A DNA stretch of 64,000 bases from Dermacentor variabilis (Eukaryota > Arthropoda > Arachnida > Ixodida > Ixodidae), in assembly GCF_050947875.1 (NCBI RefSeq), contig NW_027460346.1, positions 1,054,001-1,118,000 on the forward strand. The letters run 5' to 3'. This document shows, one piece after another, positions 23,669-35,520 of this stretch (position 1 is its first letter; the number at the start of each line of letters is the position of its first letter). A program made the position numbers and the translations under genes. The notes beneath the pieces were generated by a model. The model was not told the DNA's origin and searched no databases. It worked only from the letters and a program-made list of their open reading frames with translations.

Positions 23669-24150
23669 AGCAATAACATTTCTAGCAGAAAATGCTTGCT
23701 CCTTGGCATCTGATCCCCCGTTCATTTGCTACTTTCTTCCAATTTTTTTTAATGTGATGCTCCTGCCTTCACACACTGTTAGACTGTTCTCCTTCATGCG
23801 TTTCCTTGTACTCTTTCTGTCCGCTTCTTGCTCAACATACCGTGCATGCCTTCAGTCATGTCCAATTGATCGATGCAGTCTTGTCCTTTTCTATCTCTCC
23901 TCCAGAACCTGCAACTTTCAACAACCTGGCATTATTTTGCTTCTTTTTGTGATAGTGCCTGGCTATCTGTTGCTGATGCCACACATTCACTTTGCAATGG
24001 TTTATTAGACCACATACATAAATTAATAGCTGTATAAAACCTTGACCCTCCAGCACTTCCACAAAATTCATGCAGAAGTGGAAACAAAGATTACTTAATT
24101 CCTCACCACACGTTACTATGTCTGCATCAAAGCTTGATATTACCAACATG

Positions 24151-27100
24151 TGTGCAGTGTCGTTGCCCATGCTTCCTGGACAGGAAAGCCAGTTGCTCCA
24201 GTTCACAAGGCTAGAACAACTGCGAAGTGATTGAGCTATCTGCTTGTGCTGCATTTTTTTGCCACAAGCTGTACAAGGTCATGGCTTGTGCTGCAGAAAC
24301 CGCATCTTTTTGCCTGCTGCATTCCTTTGTGATGCATTGAACGTGTCTGCTTCTGTTTCCCCTGCTATTTTTACAGAGAAGCTGTATATGGCTAGGTTCT
24401 GACCATGACCAATAGTGCATACATCGACAGGGTGTGTAGAAAAAAGTTGCGTCGACAAAATTGAATCCACAGTAGCCTGCTGTGCGCCAGCAGTGCTCAG
24501 TGGCTCCGGAGTGCATGGCAGAATAATAAAACGTCATTGTGTACCCACCAATGTCTGTGCCTCGTTTTCTTGTGAAGTCGACATCGCTCTAGCGACGTTA
24601 TCAGCAGTTTTACTTTGGTCCTGCTATGGCCAGGACGTCTAGTTCGTACTGAAGAACAACAATGTGCATGTTAAGAGCACCGGTGTGAGCAACAGCGTGA
24701 AGGCAACGGGCAGTTGCTATAGCCAGACCCGCCTTGTCTGCAGATCCGTAATGTCGGCTAGCTGCTCTGTTACCGATGAAGAACAGCTTGCCCGTGAGGA
24801 TCACCTTTGCAAACAGAAGCGGGAGTGGGCACGAAAGCATCGGCGACCAATTGCAGTATATCACAGTGACCACAAAGCAATGGTTACCATGGTGACAAAG
24901 TAAATAGAAGATCAAAGATAACGAAGTTGTGTGTATGTTTCTTTATTTAATCAATATAGCAATTAACCATATATAACTCAATATACTTGTCAACAAGTAC
25001 AGCTTCAGCTGGTCTTCCATCTTCACATAGTGGAAGGGCTCTGAATTGTATTTTTTTTATCATTTGTCATCAAACTTGTGCATTTTCTTTTTGTAATGCT
25101 ACAGCCTGTTTCGTGCCATTACTGTTTTCTCTGCTTTTGCCTATTCTGCAGCAGTTGCTGGCATTGTCTCTTGCCTAGGTGTTGGTCCGCACAACATGCT
25201 AGAGATGCCATAGACAGTTTAATCACAGGGTGTTCAATGTAAGAGAAGGTCAAAATTACTGGTGTTTCTAATTTTTTAAGCAGCGATTTTTGAACTCTTG
25301 TGTGATAAAATCTCGCTTTGTTGATAAACAAGTGATTATCTTTGACAAGTTGTTTCCTATGACAACATTTTTTCTGCGTCGAAAGTTCACACATTTGCCA
25401 ACAAGGTGCACACACGAGTCAAAGAACTTTGAAACTTTATAGGTCTTGCTTCATGCTTTGTCACTTGGTTTGACATTTTATTCTCATTTTTGATCTCATT
25501 AACCTGGCTGCTGTGTGGGAATACCGAACTTGCTACTTAGTACTCAGCATGAAACAATGCTTTAAAACCACTGTGTTGTCCACTGGCCTCACCATGCCAC
25601 TGTGTGGTTTTGATCAGAATTTTCCATCATAAGTACACTGTTACAAACTTGCACATGACAAGTATGTTACCCTATATGCAAGCAATGCACTGTTTAAAGC
25701 CGAGCTAAATACTTCACCAAAAGAACTGCTTTCACCTCCAGTCCACTCTTTTTAGTCTGTTGTCTAAACATCCTGCCAAATACTGTCATTGCTATTGTGT
25801 CCTGCTGCAAATGTTCATTGTCAGTATACCTTAATTGTTTTGCCTGCTAGCGCAAGTAATATGCCTGAAAATGTACTATGGTGGTGTCCTGTCCTCTTAA
25901 GGATGACCAATTTTCCTGGAAACTATAGTAGCCAGAAGAATAATATTTAAAATGTGCATCACCAAGGTCCTGCAGAAGAGCAGAGCTCAGTGTTTGAGCT
26001 TTGACATCACTCCATAGAATACCTGCATATAATTTGTGCTCAATTAACCTTGCTGCAAGACTTTTTCCAAGGGCAAGGCCTAGAATGTTAGTCAATTTTT
26101 GATGCTCTGACCTAGTTTGATGTGATTTTCTGTGACATTTTTCTCTATTCCTTTCTTGATTATCTTGGATAGTGGCCTTCTTAGGAGCTATTGCTTCATT
26201 AGATGTTTCCTAGGAAGGAAAATCTTGGAAGCCATTATACCACACTAGTGCGCATCATCTGTAAGGAAACAAAGCACTGCATGAGCAGAGGTCTGTCTGC
26301 GGCAGCTGCTGTGAATTGCGCCCACGCATCACCCATGTGCTGCTCTCGTGGTCTTCCAATTAGCAACGCAGTTGCACCACACCTTGCTTTGTTTGCGAAG
26401 TGCCACACGAGATAGATTGTCCATGCTAGCCAATATATTGCGAAATGGAAACCTGTATAGAGCTGCACTCAAATTTCGCATTAGGCAGTAGGCGAAATAT
26501 TTTGTAAAAGTAACAATTATATAAATACCATGCAATGAAACCAATCAATATGTACTGAACCAAACTTGTCACCTAATCGCACTGCAGGGAACCCCTGATC
26601 ATTCAAAGTTACACCAAAGGCTTGTCATATTTATATAGTCTCTTGTGCACGCAGTGTATGAATGGGATATCATTGAAAAATATGTGAATGCCTAACGGAG
26701 TGTAATCAGGACTGGCACTTTTTCACTGTAACTGTCAGTTCCCTATATGTTGCTTTGCTATAGGGAGGTTATGCTCTAATAGAAACAGTTGGAAGACGGT
26801 TCTGTCCACATTGTCACTTCCATCTATATTTGTGCATTCGTTTAAGACCCATCAACTAGCCCAAATTAATTTACATATCTCATAAAAGCAAGTGCACTGC
26901 AGTTGGAGCTTTGGAAATAGGCCTGTGTTTAAAACAGATTCGAGTGGTCGACACATGAAGTGGGCTCGTTCATGCGAGTACCCATGTCAGTGCTGTATTG
27001 TCTTTTTTTGAAGAGGATCGATCTATTGTTCCTGCTTTAGATAAAGTCTAGTGATCTAGAGAGCATATTTTAAAAGGCTGATGAAAAGGGGAACACTTTT

Positions 27101-28325
27101 GGATTTTGCGTGCTAACTACTATCTTGTCAGCTGCTACAGTTTTTGTAAATATTCAGTAAATATATTTGGTGCATCTCTTTTCCTCTGTAACACTTTCAT
27201 GGAGGTTGCGGACGCTTCCAGACGCAAGACTGATTTATGCAGCAGGTGCTCCTTGGCTGCATCTGCAATGCTAGCTCAAGGCGAGAATGCTTTGGCCACG
27301 TTGCCATCTGCATCCACAGTCATCCTGGCACAACCGCCATGGTATGTTGGCCACAGAAACGTCACGTGGGTTGACAATATGTGTAGGCTCCTGTGAACAC
27401 AGTTGGCAGGTGGGCTTTGCTTGCCTTGCATGGTTTAGATTCCAGCTTATGATCTTGAAAATCTCACCTTGTGCTTCTATTGAAGCATTACAAGCAATGG
27501 TGTCTGTCCTTTGGCATCATTATCTAAAACTTTTCACCTGTGTTGCCATCTGTTTACAGCAATGTTTCTCTAACTTATCGTATGTTCAAGTGCCATTGTA
27601 AGTTAATTCTGGTTCACACATTTGACCCATCCTGTCATGTCTCGGCACCAAATGTTACGGAACCTGTATCTGTGAAAATAGAGGGTTTTCACACCATTTT
27701 CTCCTCTAACACAGGATACTGATGATGTTTATAGCATCAGCAAATGTCGATAGCGTCTTGTTTCTGCAGAGAAATCGGCAAGGAAATGCTCTGTCCTGAC
27801 AGACGCATGTACCGTGATGGGGCCGATAACACCTGTGTGAATCAGGCCTTTGTGAGGAACATAGTTGTCAATTTACCTTTTGACTAGTCTGGCCATGTCA
27901 AGAATTGCTGGATAAAACATACTTCTCTCTTTCAGAAAGAGATAATTGAAGTGTTTTGGAGGTTTTCCTAATTTCCTGCCTCTGGCTTGAGCAGGTGTGC
28001 AAGATGCAAGCATTAGGTCCATAGAATTGACTGCACCATTTGAAGGTGCACCACTGTAAATGTTCGGTTTGCCTGCAAGACTGTGAAACATGCTTTGTTA
28101 AGAGTCTTATGGCTTTGGTAAATATTACATCTCAATGTGCAGAAATACGTCTCAAGATGTTGAACTTTAAAGGGGTACTTGCATGATATTTTTGACTATT
28201 CATTTCTTGCGTTAAATCAAGGTCCTAGACTTCTAAACTCTAGAAAAAATTGTGACAAGCTTCAGAGCGCAGTTAATAATTTACTAACTTTTCTACAGCC
28301 AATTTCAGTGTCGTTTCTTTTTATA
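24151..28325. other. Long stretch without supported gene
   Basis: No gene is recognised. A 79-codon plus-strand ORF at 24664-24903 with a charged EEQLAREDHLCKQKREWARK segment, and minus-strand ORFs at 25119-25415 and 25847-26095, have no family motif. Near 25980 on the minus strand TCTGCTCTTCTGCAG resembles an acceptor, but no exon chain can be built. The rest is AT-rich anonymous DNA. Confidence 0.35.
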
Positions 28326-28493
28326 CAGTGGAACCTCGATACGATTCTGCTTAATACGTTTTTCGAAATGTTAAGTTTTTTTCTTTTTCTTGAAAATCCG
28401 ATTTGGTTGGATAATATGTTGGATGATATGATTTTCCTATGGTACACTTTATTTTCCAGTTCCTGTGAAGATCGTATCAATGAGGTTCTACTG
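28326..28493. mobile_element. pogo/Tigger-like MITE, 168 bp
   Basis: The left end CAGTGGAACCTCGATACGAT and the right end ATCGTATCAATGAGGTTCTA then CTG are terminal inverted repeats of about 22-25 bases. CAGTGGAACCTCG is the terminus of pogo/Tigger elements of the Tc1/mariner superfamily. TA dinucleotides flank it at 28324-28325 and 28494-28495. The AT-rich interior encodes nothing, so it is a non-autonomous deletion derivative. Confidence 0.8.
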
Positions 28494-30216
28494 TATTTCA
28501 GTTTTTAATTTATTTCTCATTAACCCTTTATTGACAATTGTTGCCTACAGGCAACATACCAGAAAAAAGAATGTTTGTCTTGCGTAGTTTCATTATTCAG
28601 TACCAAGTTTCTGGCTAGGTGTCTTTGGCCAACACTGAATGAGAGGCAACAACTGTCATTTGTTAGTTCAGAGCAGACGAGGAAGAAGTTTGGCATGTGA
28701 CTCACTGTCTTTTAAAAGTAAGGTCAGAGGATACAGGCCGATGTAAGATATCCAACTGCGGTGGTGTCACACATCTGAAGTAAAGCAAAAGAAATGTACA
28801 CCTATGGTTCATATGTGACGAGAGCTGTCTATACAAATTGAAAACAAAGCCTCAGGTGACTTGGGGTGAGGCCTACTTCCAGATTCCTGCCTGGGGCGAT
28901 TGTATTATTATCATAAATATTTACCCCTTCATATCAGTAAAATCATAAAACTTTCCACATATTTATTCATGAGGTGGAAATGTGCACATCAGCTGCTGTG
29001 AAATATAACCTCACCGAGCATTCGACCTCAGTCAACCTCAAATTTGTCCATGAGGTTGCCACTGCCATAGCTAAAAAATTTTAACAGCCAACCAATGTCG
29101 CATCACTTAGGGAGGTTGAGATCAGCTTAGGTTGACTTCATTACGTCAGCCGTGTGAACCTTGTGAGGTTGGCCATCTTTGCACGGAAGCCTACATTCTA
29201 TGGCCCCCTGTAGAATCCTGGGATGCTATAACATAAAATGATTCCAAACTTTTCTATTCCAATTCTGCAATCAGCCTACCACGATTGGTCAAAACTTTTT
29301 CAGGCCACTCCAAACTTCACCCGTCTGTCACGAAAACCGTGATGGCTCTCCATCTGCTATACATGTACACACTGAGTATGAATGATTAAACTGCACAAAA
29401 GAAAAATAATTATTCCTGATTCAACGCCTTTTCACCATTGGCCCTCTGCTATTGGTTCAATGTTTTTGGGTAACACCCACCTCGCCTGTCTGTCACGCGA
29501 CCTCACAAAACCACAAAAACTGACTGCATCAAAGTGACGTGTACGTGGAAAAAAAATGCATTAATATGCTGAACAAAACTGAAAATTTTTCTGAATAGCC
29601 AGAGACTGCCCCGTTCTGAAAGGAATAGAAGATGGCTGCCCGCCGATCGCTCAGGCCCTCGCTACTCACACCTGCCGGTCAGCATGTATTTATTTGCACA
29701 TTATAAACCTTTTTGCACGGCAGTAAAACGTTATCGAGCCCTTGCGGCATGTATACAGCATCGCTCTGCCAACTCTTCCTTGCTGAGGATTTGTTTTAGC
29801 GGCATTCTTATCCTTCTGTTGCAAGCCGCCGCGATTTTCGACCAGCCACCGCAAGCTAAATAAGGTGAAGCGGACCATTCGGAGAAGCCAGCACCACCCT
29901 CTTCATGCGGTTATCTATTTTCACTGTGCTGGCTCGGCCCCATCGAAACCCTCTCTACTAGACCGTACACCTCGCCTCTTGTCAGCTAATTAGATAAGAA
30001 AAACCGCTGAGTGTAGGCAATTTTATTGGTTTTGGAAGTGAACAAAGGTGACCTCCTATAAACGAGGAGAGTGTTTGGTTGGGTTGCTCAGACCACGCTG
30101 CAAGTCACTGCCCGATGCTTGCGCCGGTGGTTACATAAATTTGATGTCAGGAGATTGGAATCAAAACAGTTTGAAATCATTTTATGTTATAGCACCCCTG
30201 AATGTGCTTTACTTTA
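28494..30216. other. Stretch with probable anonymous repeats, no gene
   Basis: Around 28970-29200 the words GAGGTTG and CCTCA recur in both orientations, suggesting an old inverted-repeat element. The part from about 29210 to 29660 reads like a dispersed repeat with paired 'lattice' wording (CTATTGGTTCAATG, CACGATTGGTCAAA). No coding sequence is supported. Confidence 0.35.
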
Positions 30217-30727
30217 GGTGCGTTCAATTCGCCTGCACCGCCTGAACCAGTTCACAAGGTGTTGCACCCTGCCATTCGTTCCAGTGGTGCAGCAATGGCA
30301 CCCGCTGAACCACTCCGTTCGTTTCAAAAGGTGCAGGGCTGGTTCATGATTTTGCTGCACCTACTCCGCTGTCGGTGCCGACTTGGTGCAGGCGTACAGG
30401 TGCGACGCAGCAGTGCAGCAGACAATCCAGCACATGGGTGCAAGCACCATTAAAAGCCCGCTTACACACGTCTGATGTGTCTACAAGTGTGGTTTGTAGT
30501 TAGGCCCACAAGCTGATAATTCTTGTAGTTCACAATCTTTCAAATGTACGCACTCTGTGCACATTAATCGGGCATAACATAACGCCTGCACCGCATCTGC
30601 ACCTTGGCATTTGTTTCGAGTGTTGCGCTGTGCCTGCACCGCAGAAACAAGCTGCACAATTTCTGAACTTCTCGTGAACCTCCGTTAACTGGTTCACAGT
30701 TGTGCAGGTGAATTGAGCAGACCTTTT
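30217..30727. mobile_element. MITE with long terminal inverted repeats, about 510 bp (PIF/Harbinger-like?)
   Basis: The left end GGTGCGTTCAATTCGCCTGC and the right end, reverse complement GGTCTGCTCAATTCACCTGC, are imperfect inverted repeats. The similarity continues into GAACCAGTT. The interior is rich in TGCACC/GGTGCA words. GG termini next to TTA/TTT suggest the PIF/Harbinger type, but the 3-bp target duplication is not exact. No transposase frame is present. Confidence 0.6.
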
Positions 30728-30739
30728 AAGTGCTTCCAC

Positions 30740-30791
30740 ATGAAGCTCTTATTTGCCCTTACGTTGCTTGGTGGCCTGATGGCTGCTTCAG
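30740..30791 (+). CDS. Candidate signal-peptide exon of a secreted protein
   Basis: An ATG at 30740 starts MKLLFALTLLGGLMAAS, a textbook signal peptide (short basic start, hydrophobic core, small residues at the end). The sequence then reads CAG|GTATTG, an acceptable splice donor in phase 1. Tick secreted salivary and haemolymph peptides are often encoded with the signal peptide on such a first exon. It starts only 12 bases after the end of the MITE at 30217-30727, which would lie in its promoter or 5' leader. No second exon can be assigned downstream. Unspliced, the frame runs to a stop at 30928. Confidence 0.4.
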
Positions 30792-31557
30792 GTATTGTAC
30801 AAAATGTTCGATTCAACATTGAAAGAAAATTCAAGGATATGAATGCTCATGAAGGCCAAAATTCAGTGACATACAAATGCATTAATTCTGCACATAAACT
30901 AAAAATTGTCAAATTTCCTTCTTCCTAGCTGCATTCAGTTAAGCATGCTACTAAGTTGGAATTGCTGGAAAAGTGTAAAAAAAGGCAATTCTCTTTTATA
31001 GTGTAGAGTGTCGACTGATAACTGGCCTTACGGCCAGAAATGATGTGCTTACCTTGAGGAGGATGCTTTAGTTCAGTGCCAACTCTAATCTCTTCATTCA
31101 AATACATGTAAAATGCAGAAATGCTTTTGAGACTACTGGAATAATTTCAATGAAATTTGTTGCATTTGAGAGAAAAAGTTAAATTTTAGTCATTCTAGGC
31201 TGCATAATTTTGATTTAGGACCTTGAATATTTAGGAAAAATTGCTGAGAGTCAGTAAGCTTACAAATATAAGCACAAAGTTTACAATTTCATAGCTTTTG
31301 TATCAAGTTGTAAACTTCATACGGAAGTCTTTTTAATTTCACAATTTTCAAAATTTCCTGCCACAAAAAATTGCCCCCTAAAACAGTCTCTACATTTCAG
31401 CTTTTTTTTTTTTTTTTTTACATGTAACCAACCTCATCGAATTCTGCTGCTGGCTTCAGAGAAAAACTATTTCTCTGTTCCCATGTATTCAGATAGGAGC
31501 TCCCAAGATAAAACTGCCTCCAAGTCAGGTAAACCATTGTATTAAAGAATATTATAA
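30792..31557. other. AT-rich stretch, nothing recognised
   Basis: Possible intron of the candidate gene starting at 30740. A T run of about 20 bases lies at 31401-31420. No exon is seen. Confidence 0.35.
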
Positions 31558-31695
31558 GGAAGAGGAGGAAAAGGAAAAACATTTATTAAAAGAAAGAAAG
31601 GAAAAGCAGGTGTCTTTCTGCTTGTGTGGGAGGCGCCCTTAGTCCAGGACTCCTGCGGCTCTTGCTGTCTCCCGGGCTTGCCACACCTGGTGTAA
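31558..31695 (-). mobile_element. Probable LINE 3'-end fragment
   Basis: A GC-rich block (GGACTCCTGCGGCTCTTGCT, CCCGGGCTTGCCACACCTGG) abuts ACATTTATTAAAAGAAAGAA on its left. On the minus strand this is a GC-rich segment ending in an A/T-rich TTTCTTTTAATAAATGT tail, the usual look of a 5'-truncated LINE insertion. The clade cannot be told. Confidence 0.4.
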
Positions 31696-33674
31696 CAAGA
31701 ATTGTGTTCTCATTTGAATTACTGGAGTATACTTTTTCCTTTGTCATAGGTGGAAAAGTAAAGTATCAGCAACGTTCTCACACCTACACTGTCCTTATTG
31801 GTATGTAGTGTGACTAAATTCTGCTTTTGCATTAGTTGTGTTGATAGCATGCTTGTTCCAAATTCTTATTTGTTCCTTTTGCAAATTTTCATTTTGTTCA
31901 CAGAACTTTCCAAAAGGGGAACGTATCCAATAAAATAAAGCACTATTTTACTTTCATGCTGAAGATTCATAACTCTTACAAATTGATGTGGTTTCTACCT
32001 GGTGATCTTCACTTCACTAAAGAGTTATGAGCTAGGTACTAGGGTATCCCAGCAACATCATGAGCAAGCAACACCATCTTCTCTCATCTCTTAGAGAAAA
32101 AAAAAATCGTTATAACTTTACTTCACTCTGCAAAATGCTTAAAGCATAAAAATATCACTCGTTTTTTTTTATTTTTACATGTTATAGTACACAAGCGCCT
32201 ATTAAACAATGAACAGTACACCTCATTGTCTTCTCCCATCCAGTCATCCCTGGCCCAAGACTAAGCGACTGCCAGGTCAGCAAGCCAAATTAAAGAAAGT
32301 GTACCACACATGAAATAGGACGCTGAAAAACTTGTAGATAAATTGTGTTGTAGTTTAACCTAACCCCTCCTCCTACATGACAAAAACTTGTTTGCATGTC
32401 AAGGTAGCATCAGAAAATACAAAATTTCTTTTCTGATTGAAATTAAACCTGGAAAGTATTCTATCAAGTGCAGAGGGCAGAAGGGCATTAGCAAATAGCA
32501 TAGCTTTCAAGATTTTTCACGCAGTGCCTATAGGTTGCCTTGATGCTGCCTCCAATCTCCCTTGTACTGAAGCATGCACACACACATTATACCTCCATTG
32601 ATACCGAAGTCCCACTCAAAAGTCTCTGGCCAACGCAAATCATCCTGCATGTACCGCTGACAAGGTGTACATCTTTGGCGAAGTTATTTCCGATTCAAAC
32701 ATCTGATGGGCCAGAAAACTATAAATTTCGTTATGTCACCATTAACCAAAACACGAATTAATATTCCTGCTTGCAGGGACACAAACTGGCTGCTGTTACT
32801 GAACAGCGCTCCGTGGCATTCAAGTGAAGAATGATCTTGATCGTCTGTTATACGAATAATCATTCGGTTTTATGGCTGGGATTCCTAGGTCATGTGAATT
32901 GTAGTGGAGCTGCTTAGTGTAGTGACTGATTTGGGGCTGCTCAATATTTTTTTTTTTTTGATGCCACTCTAATGTCCGCCAAATAAAAGAAAATGTTTCT
33001 TTCTACATTGTGTCTTATCATTGCTTTGCAATTTGCAAGCACAGTACAGCAAAAAAGGGGCTTTGCCTTACATTGGTTCTATTTGAAATAGGCTGTTTAT
33101 TTCGGCATACATGCTGCAGCTTGTGCTCTCCAGGTCTCCAAGCATGAGTACCTGCTTCTGAGAAGATGACAGCTGTAAGAAACAAATGACTCTGTGTCAC
33201 ACAATTACAAAAACATGAAAGTGCCTGCTTTATAATAGATACAAAAAAATGACAACTCAGGCAGACTGGCAGAGCAGTCATCAATAATAAAACAAGACAT
33301 TGCACAGTTTATTTGCCTAAGAAATGAGGTCTGCACATCAAGCTTAGCAATTCTCGGCAGCTTGCTCGCTTTATACAATCAGTCCACATTGTTAGCTCAA
33401 CATATCCGTTTGATGGATTTCACTGTTCTCTTTAACACTCTGCCTGTCCCTTACTTCACCAAATCTGTTGTTGTTGTGAGCACCGCTGAAATTACAGCGG
33501 AATCTCATTGATAAGTGTCCAGGAAATTGTAGCTGTCATTCGTTTTAACATCTATTTCAACAAACCAGTTGGGCAAGGGCCTAAAAACCAGCAATTTGAA
33601 ACCATCAAGTTACAGTGCACAGGGCTGGGCAAACACTTTGAAATTGGGTGCCAACAGCACAGAAGGTTGCACTA
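31696..33674. other. AT-rich stretch without supported gene
   Basis: No motif-bearing ORF. A CAGCGGAATCTCATTGAT word at 33497 resembles a single pogo-like terminus without a partner. The remainder is anonymous. Confidence 0.35.
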
Positions 33675-33917
33675 CCCGCCGTGGTTGCTCAGTGGCTATG
33701 GTGTTAAGCTGCTGAGCACGAGGTAGCGGGATCGAATCCCGGCCACGGCGGCCGCATTTCGATGGGGGCGAAATGTGAAAACACCCGTGTACTTAGATTT
33801 AGGTGCACGTTAAAGAACCCCAGGTGGTCGAAATTTCCAAAGTCCTCCACTACGGCATGCCTCATAATCAGAAAGTGGTTTTGGCACGTAAAACCCCACA
33901 ATTTAATTTAATTTTAA
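33675..33917 (+). repeat. Ruka-like tRNA-derived SINE, near full length
   Basis: The head GTGGTTGCTCAGTGGCTATG matches a pol III A box and GGGATCGAATCCC at 33728-33740 is a B box, so the 5' part is tRNA-like. The body continues with CATTTCGATGGGGGCGAAAT, TAGGTGCACGTTAAAGAACC and CAGAAAGTGGTTTTGGCACG, and ends in an AATTTAATTTAATTTT tail. The same sequence occurs at 56850-57084, 44725-44962, 43090-43170 and 14770-14950. It matches what I know as the tick SINE Ruka, but no database was searched. Confidence 0.85.
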
Positions 33918-34249
33918 TGTTTGCACTAACTTTCCAAATGCAGGCAGATTTAAGTGAACAATCACATTTAAGGTGGAGGTTATGTGCTGCTGATCTATGG
34001 TGTAAAAACACACATCTTGCTTTTATGTTGGCCTTGTTAATCAAAGAAACATATGTGCCATAGAATCTTGACTGTGGGTAATATTAGTGATAGCCACATT
34101 AGACAACTGCACCCGTCCTTCTGGGGAGCTTCTTTGCATTCTTATGAGAGGAACTTTTGAAGTTCAACCATGTTATAGTGCTGCACAGCGAGGGCAATTT
34201 CGTTTCAAGGCCAATGAACCAGGAACGCAAAACATTTCTCTATGGAGTG

Positions 34250-35520
34250 AACAGCGTACCCTACTTTTTTAAACTTACCAAGCTGATTGAGCGTATTTTT
34301 TCTGTCCATATCGCCAACAGAAATCTGCCAATATCCAGAACGAAGATCAATAGAAGAGAAATAGCTGGAACCATGGAGGCAGTGAAGGACATTGTCTATA
34401 TTTGGGAGCAGGTAGACTTCCTTCTTAGTAATTTTGTTCAGATGACGGTAGTCTACACAGAAGCGCCACGTGGCGTCCTTCTTAACCAAAACCACAGGTG
34501 ACGCCCAGGGACTTGAAGAAAGCTTAACGATGTTTTTATCTAGCATTTTGTTCACTTCACTTAGAATTACTCGGCGTTCCGATGCAGAAACTTGATATGG
34601 TCATCGGTGAATAGGCGTAGCATCGCCAGTAGAAATCCGATGCTGGACCGCGAGCGTCTGGCCTAAAGGGTGATCGTTTGAAGTAAAAAATATCTCGGTA
34701 GGAGGATAATACGTGGCAAAGGTTGTCAGCCTGCGCAGAGAACAGGTCCACCGCAACCATTTTCTTTATGTTGGCATCGGTGCCCGAGGCTGGTGCAACG
34801 GGCTTGCTAAGCTCAGAAGAACCATCGGTTGATAAAGCTGCTACGTGATAGTCGCCGAGACAATCAACGTTGACAAGGCAAATACCTTGCAGTAGGATTT
34901 GCTTTCCCAATCAAAAGTTAAAGATAGGCATGCGAGTATGGTTAGCAGTAACAGTCAGAATGCTGTGAGGCACGGTGATGTCATACTGTGGTGGAATGTT
35001 GGGCAGAGGAGTGACGAGGTACTCGCCATCAGGAACAGGTGGGCAACACAACAGTTTAATATAGGCTATTGACTTCGGTGGCAGGCGAATAAAGCAGGTG
35101 AGGCGTAAGCGACACTGGGGTGCGTTAGAAGGTTCTACGAGAATCGGCAACTCAAGGCAAAGGGTACTGGCAGAGCAGTCAATAAGAGCAGAATGCGCAG
35201 AGAGAAAATCGAGTCCGAGAATTAGGCCATGGGGCAATGAGCAATCACGGTGAAGAGGACAGGAGTGTGGCGGCCGGCGATGCTCACACATGCCGTACAT
35301 ATGCTGATGATAGGCACAGTACCGCCATCCGCAACGCAACCAACGTGTGCAGACACTGGGGTGAAGTGCTTTTTCAGTCGTCGTCGGAAGGCAGCACTCA
35401 TAATAGAAAGATGTGCTCCTGCATTGATGAGTGCAGGGACAGGTGTAATGGTTGGAGTCGGGCATGAAATAGATGGTAGCTGGCCCATGCGGTCATCGAA
35501 CTTATCCACGCTGAGGACGT
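34250..35520 (-). pseudogene. Ty3/Gypsy pol relic: protease and N-terminal reverse transcriptase
   Basis: The minus strand encodes in order a retropepsin-like domain (INAGAHLSIMSAAF near 35420, where the catalytic Asp-Thr-Gly is replaced by Asn-Ala-Gly; LILGLDFLSAHSALIDC near 35200), a linker, and the start of reverse transcriptase (SSPWASPVVLVKKD near 34510, FCVDYRHLNKIT, FSSIDLRSGYWQIS near 34340). Reverse transcriptase stops near 34280, before the YxDD motif. Frameshifts lie near 35225 and 34690 (T run), and stops near 34912 and 34605. RNase H, integrase and 3' LTR are absent. Protease is separated from the gag relic upstream by an LTR. Confidence 0.85.

Larger units (their letters stand above)
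21780..24150 (+). repeat. Gene-5'-end-like unit, forward copy of a large inverted duplication
   Basis: The segment is repeated in inverse orientation at 50930-52655, often with more than 85 percent identity by eye. Landmarks are CGAAATTGGATTTCACCGCT at 21798, GGATGCGTG at 21966, ACCCTCTGGAGGTGGATCCG at 23025, GCTTGCTCCTTGGCATC at 23695 and CCTGGCTATCTGTTGCTGAT at 23958. The order of landmarks is the same, so this is a segmental copy and not a processed one. The copy here is longer because of an insertion at 23224-23668 and smaller indels. Parts recur again near 43350-43920. Confidence 0.8.

Noticed and set aside
33497..33530. Second pogo-like MITE (CAGCGGAATCTCATTGAT)
   Set aside because: Only one terminus is seen and no inverted partner within 1 kb.
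33675..33760. tRNA gene at the A/B-box-like sequence
   Set aside because: The region does not fold into a full cloverleaf with a sensible anticodon stem, and the same block recurs with a common 3' body, so it is a SINE head.
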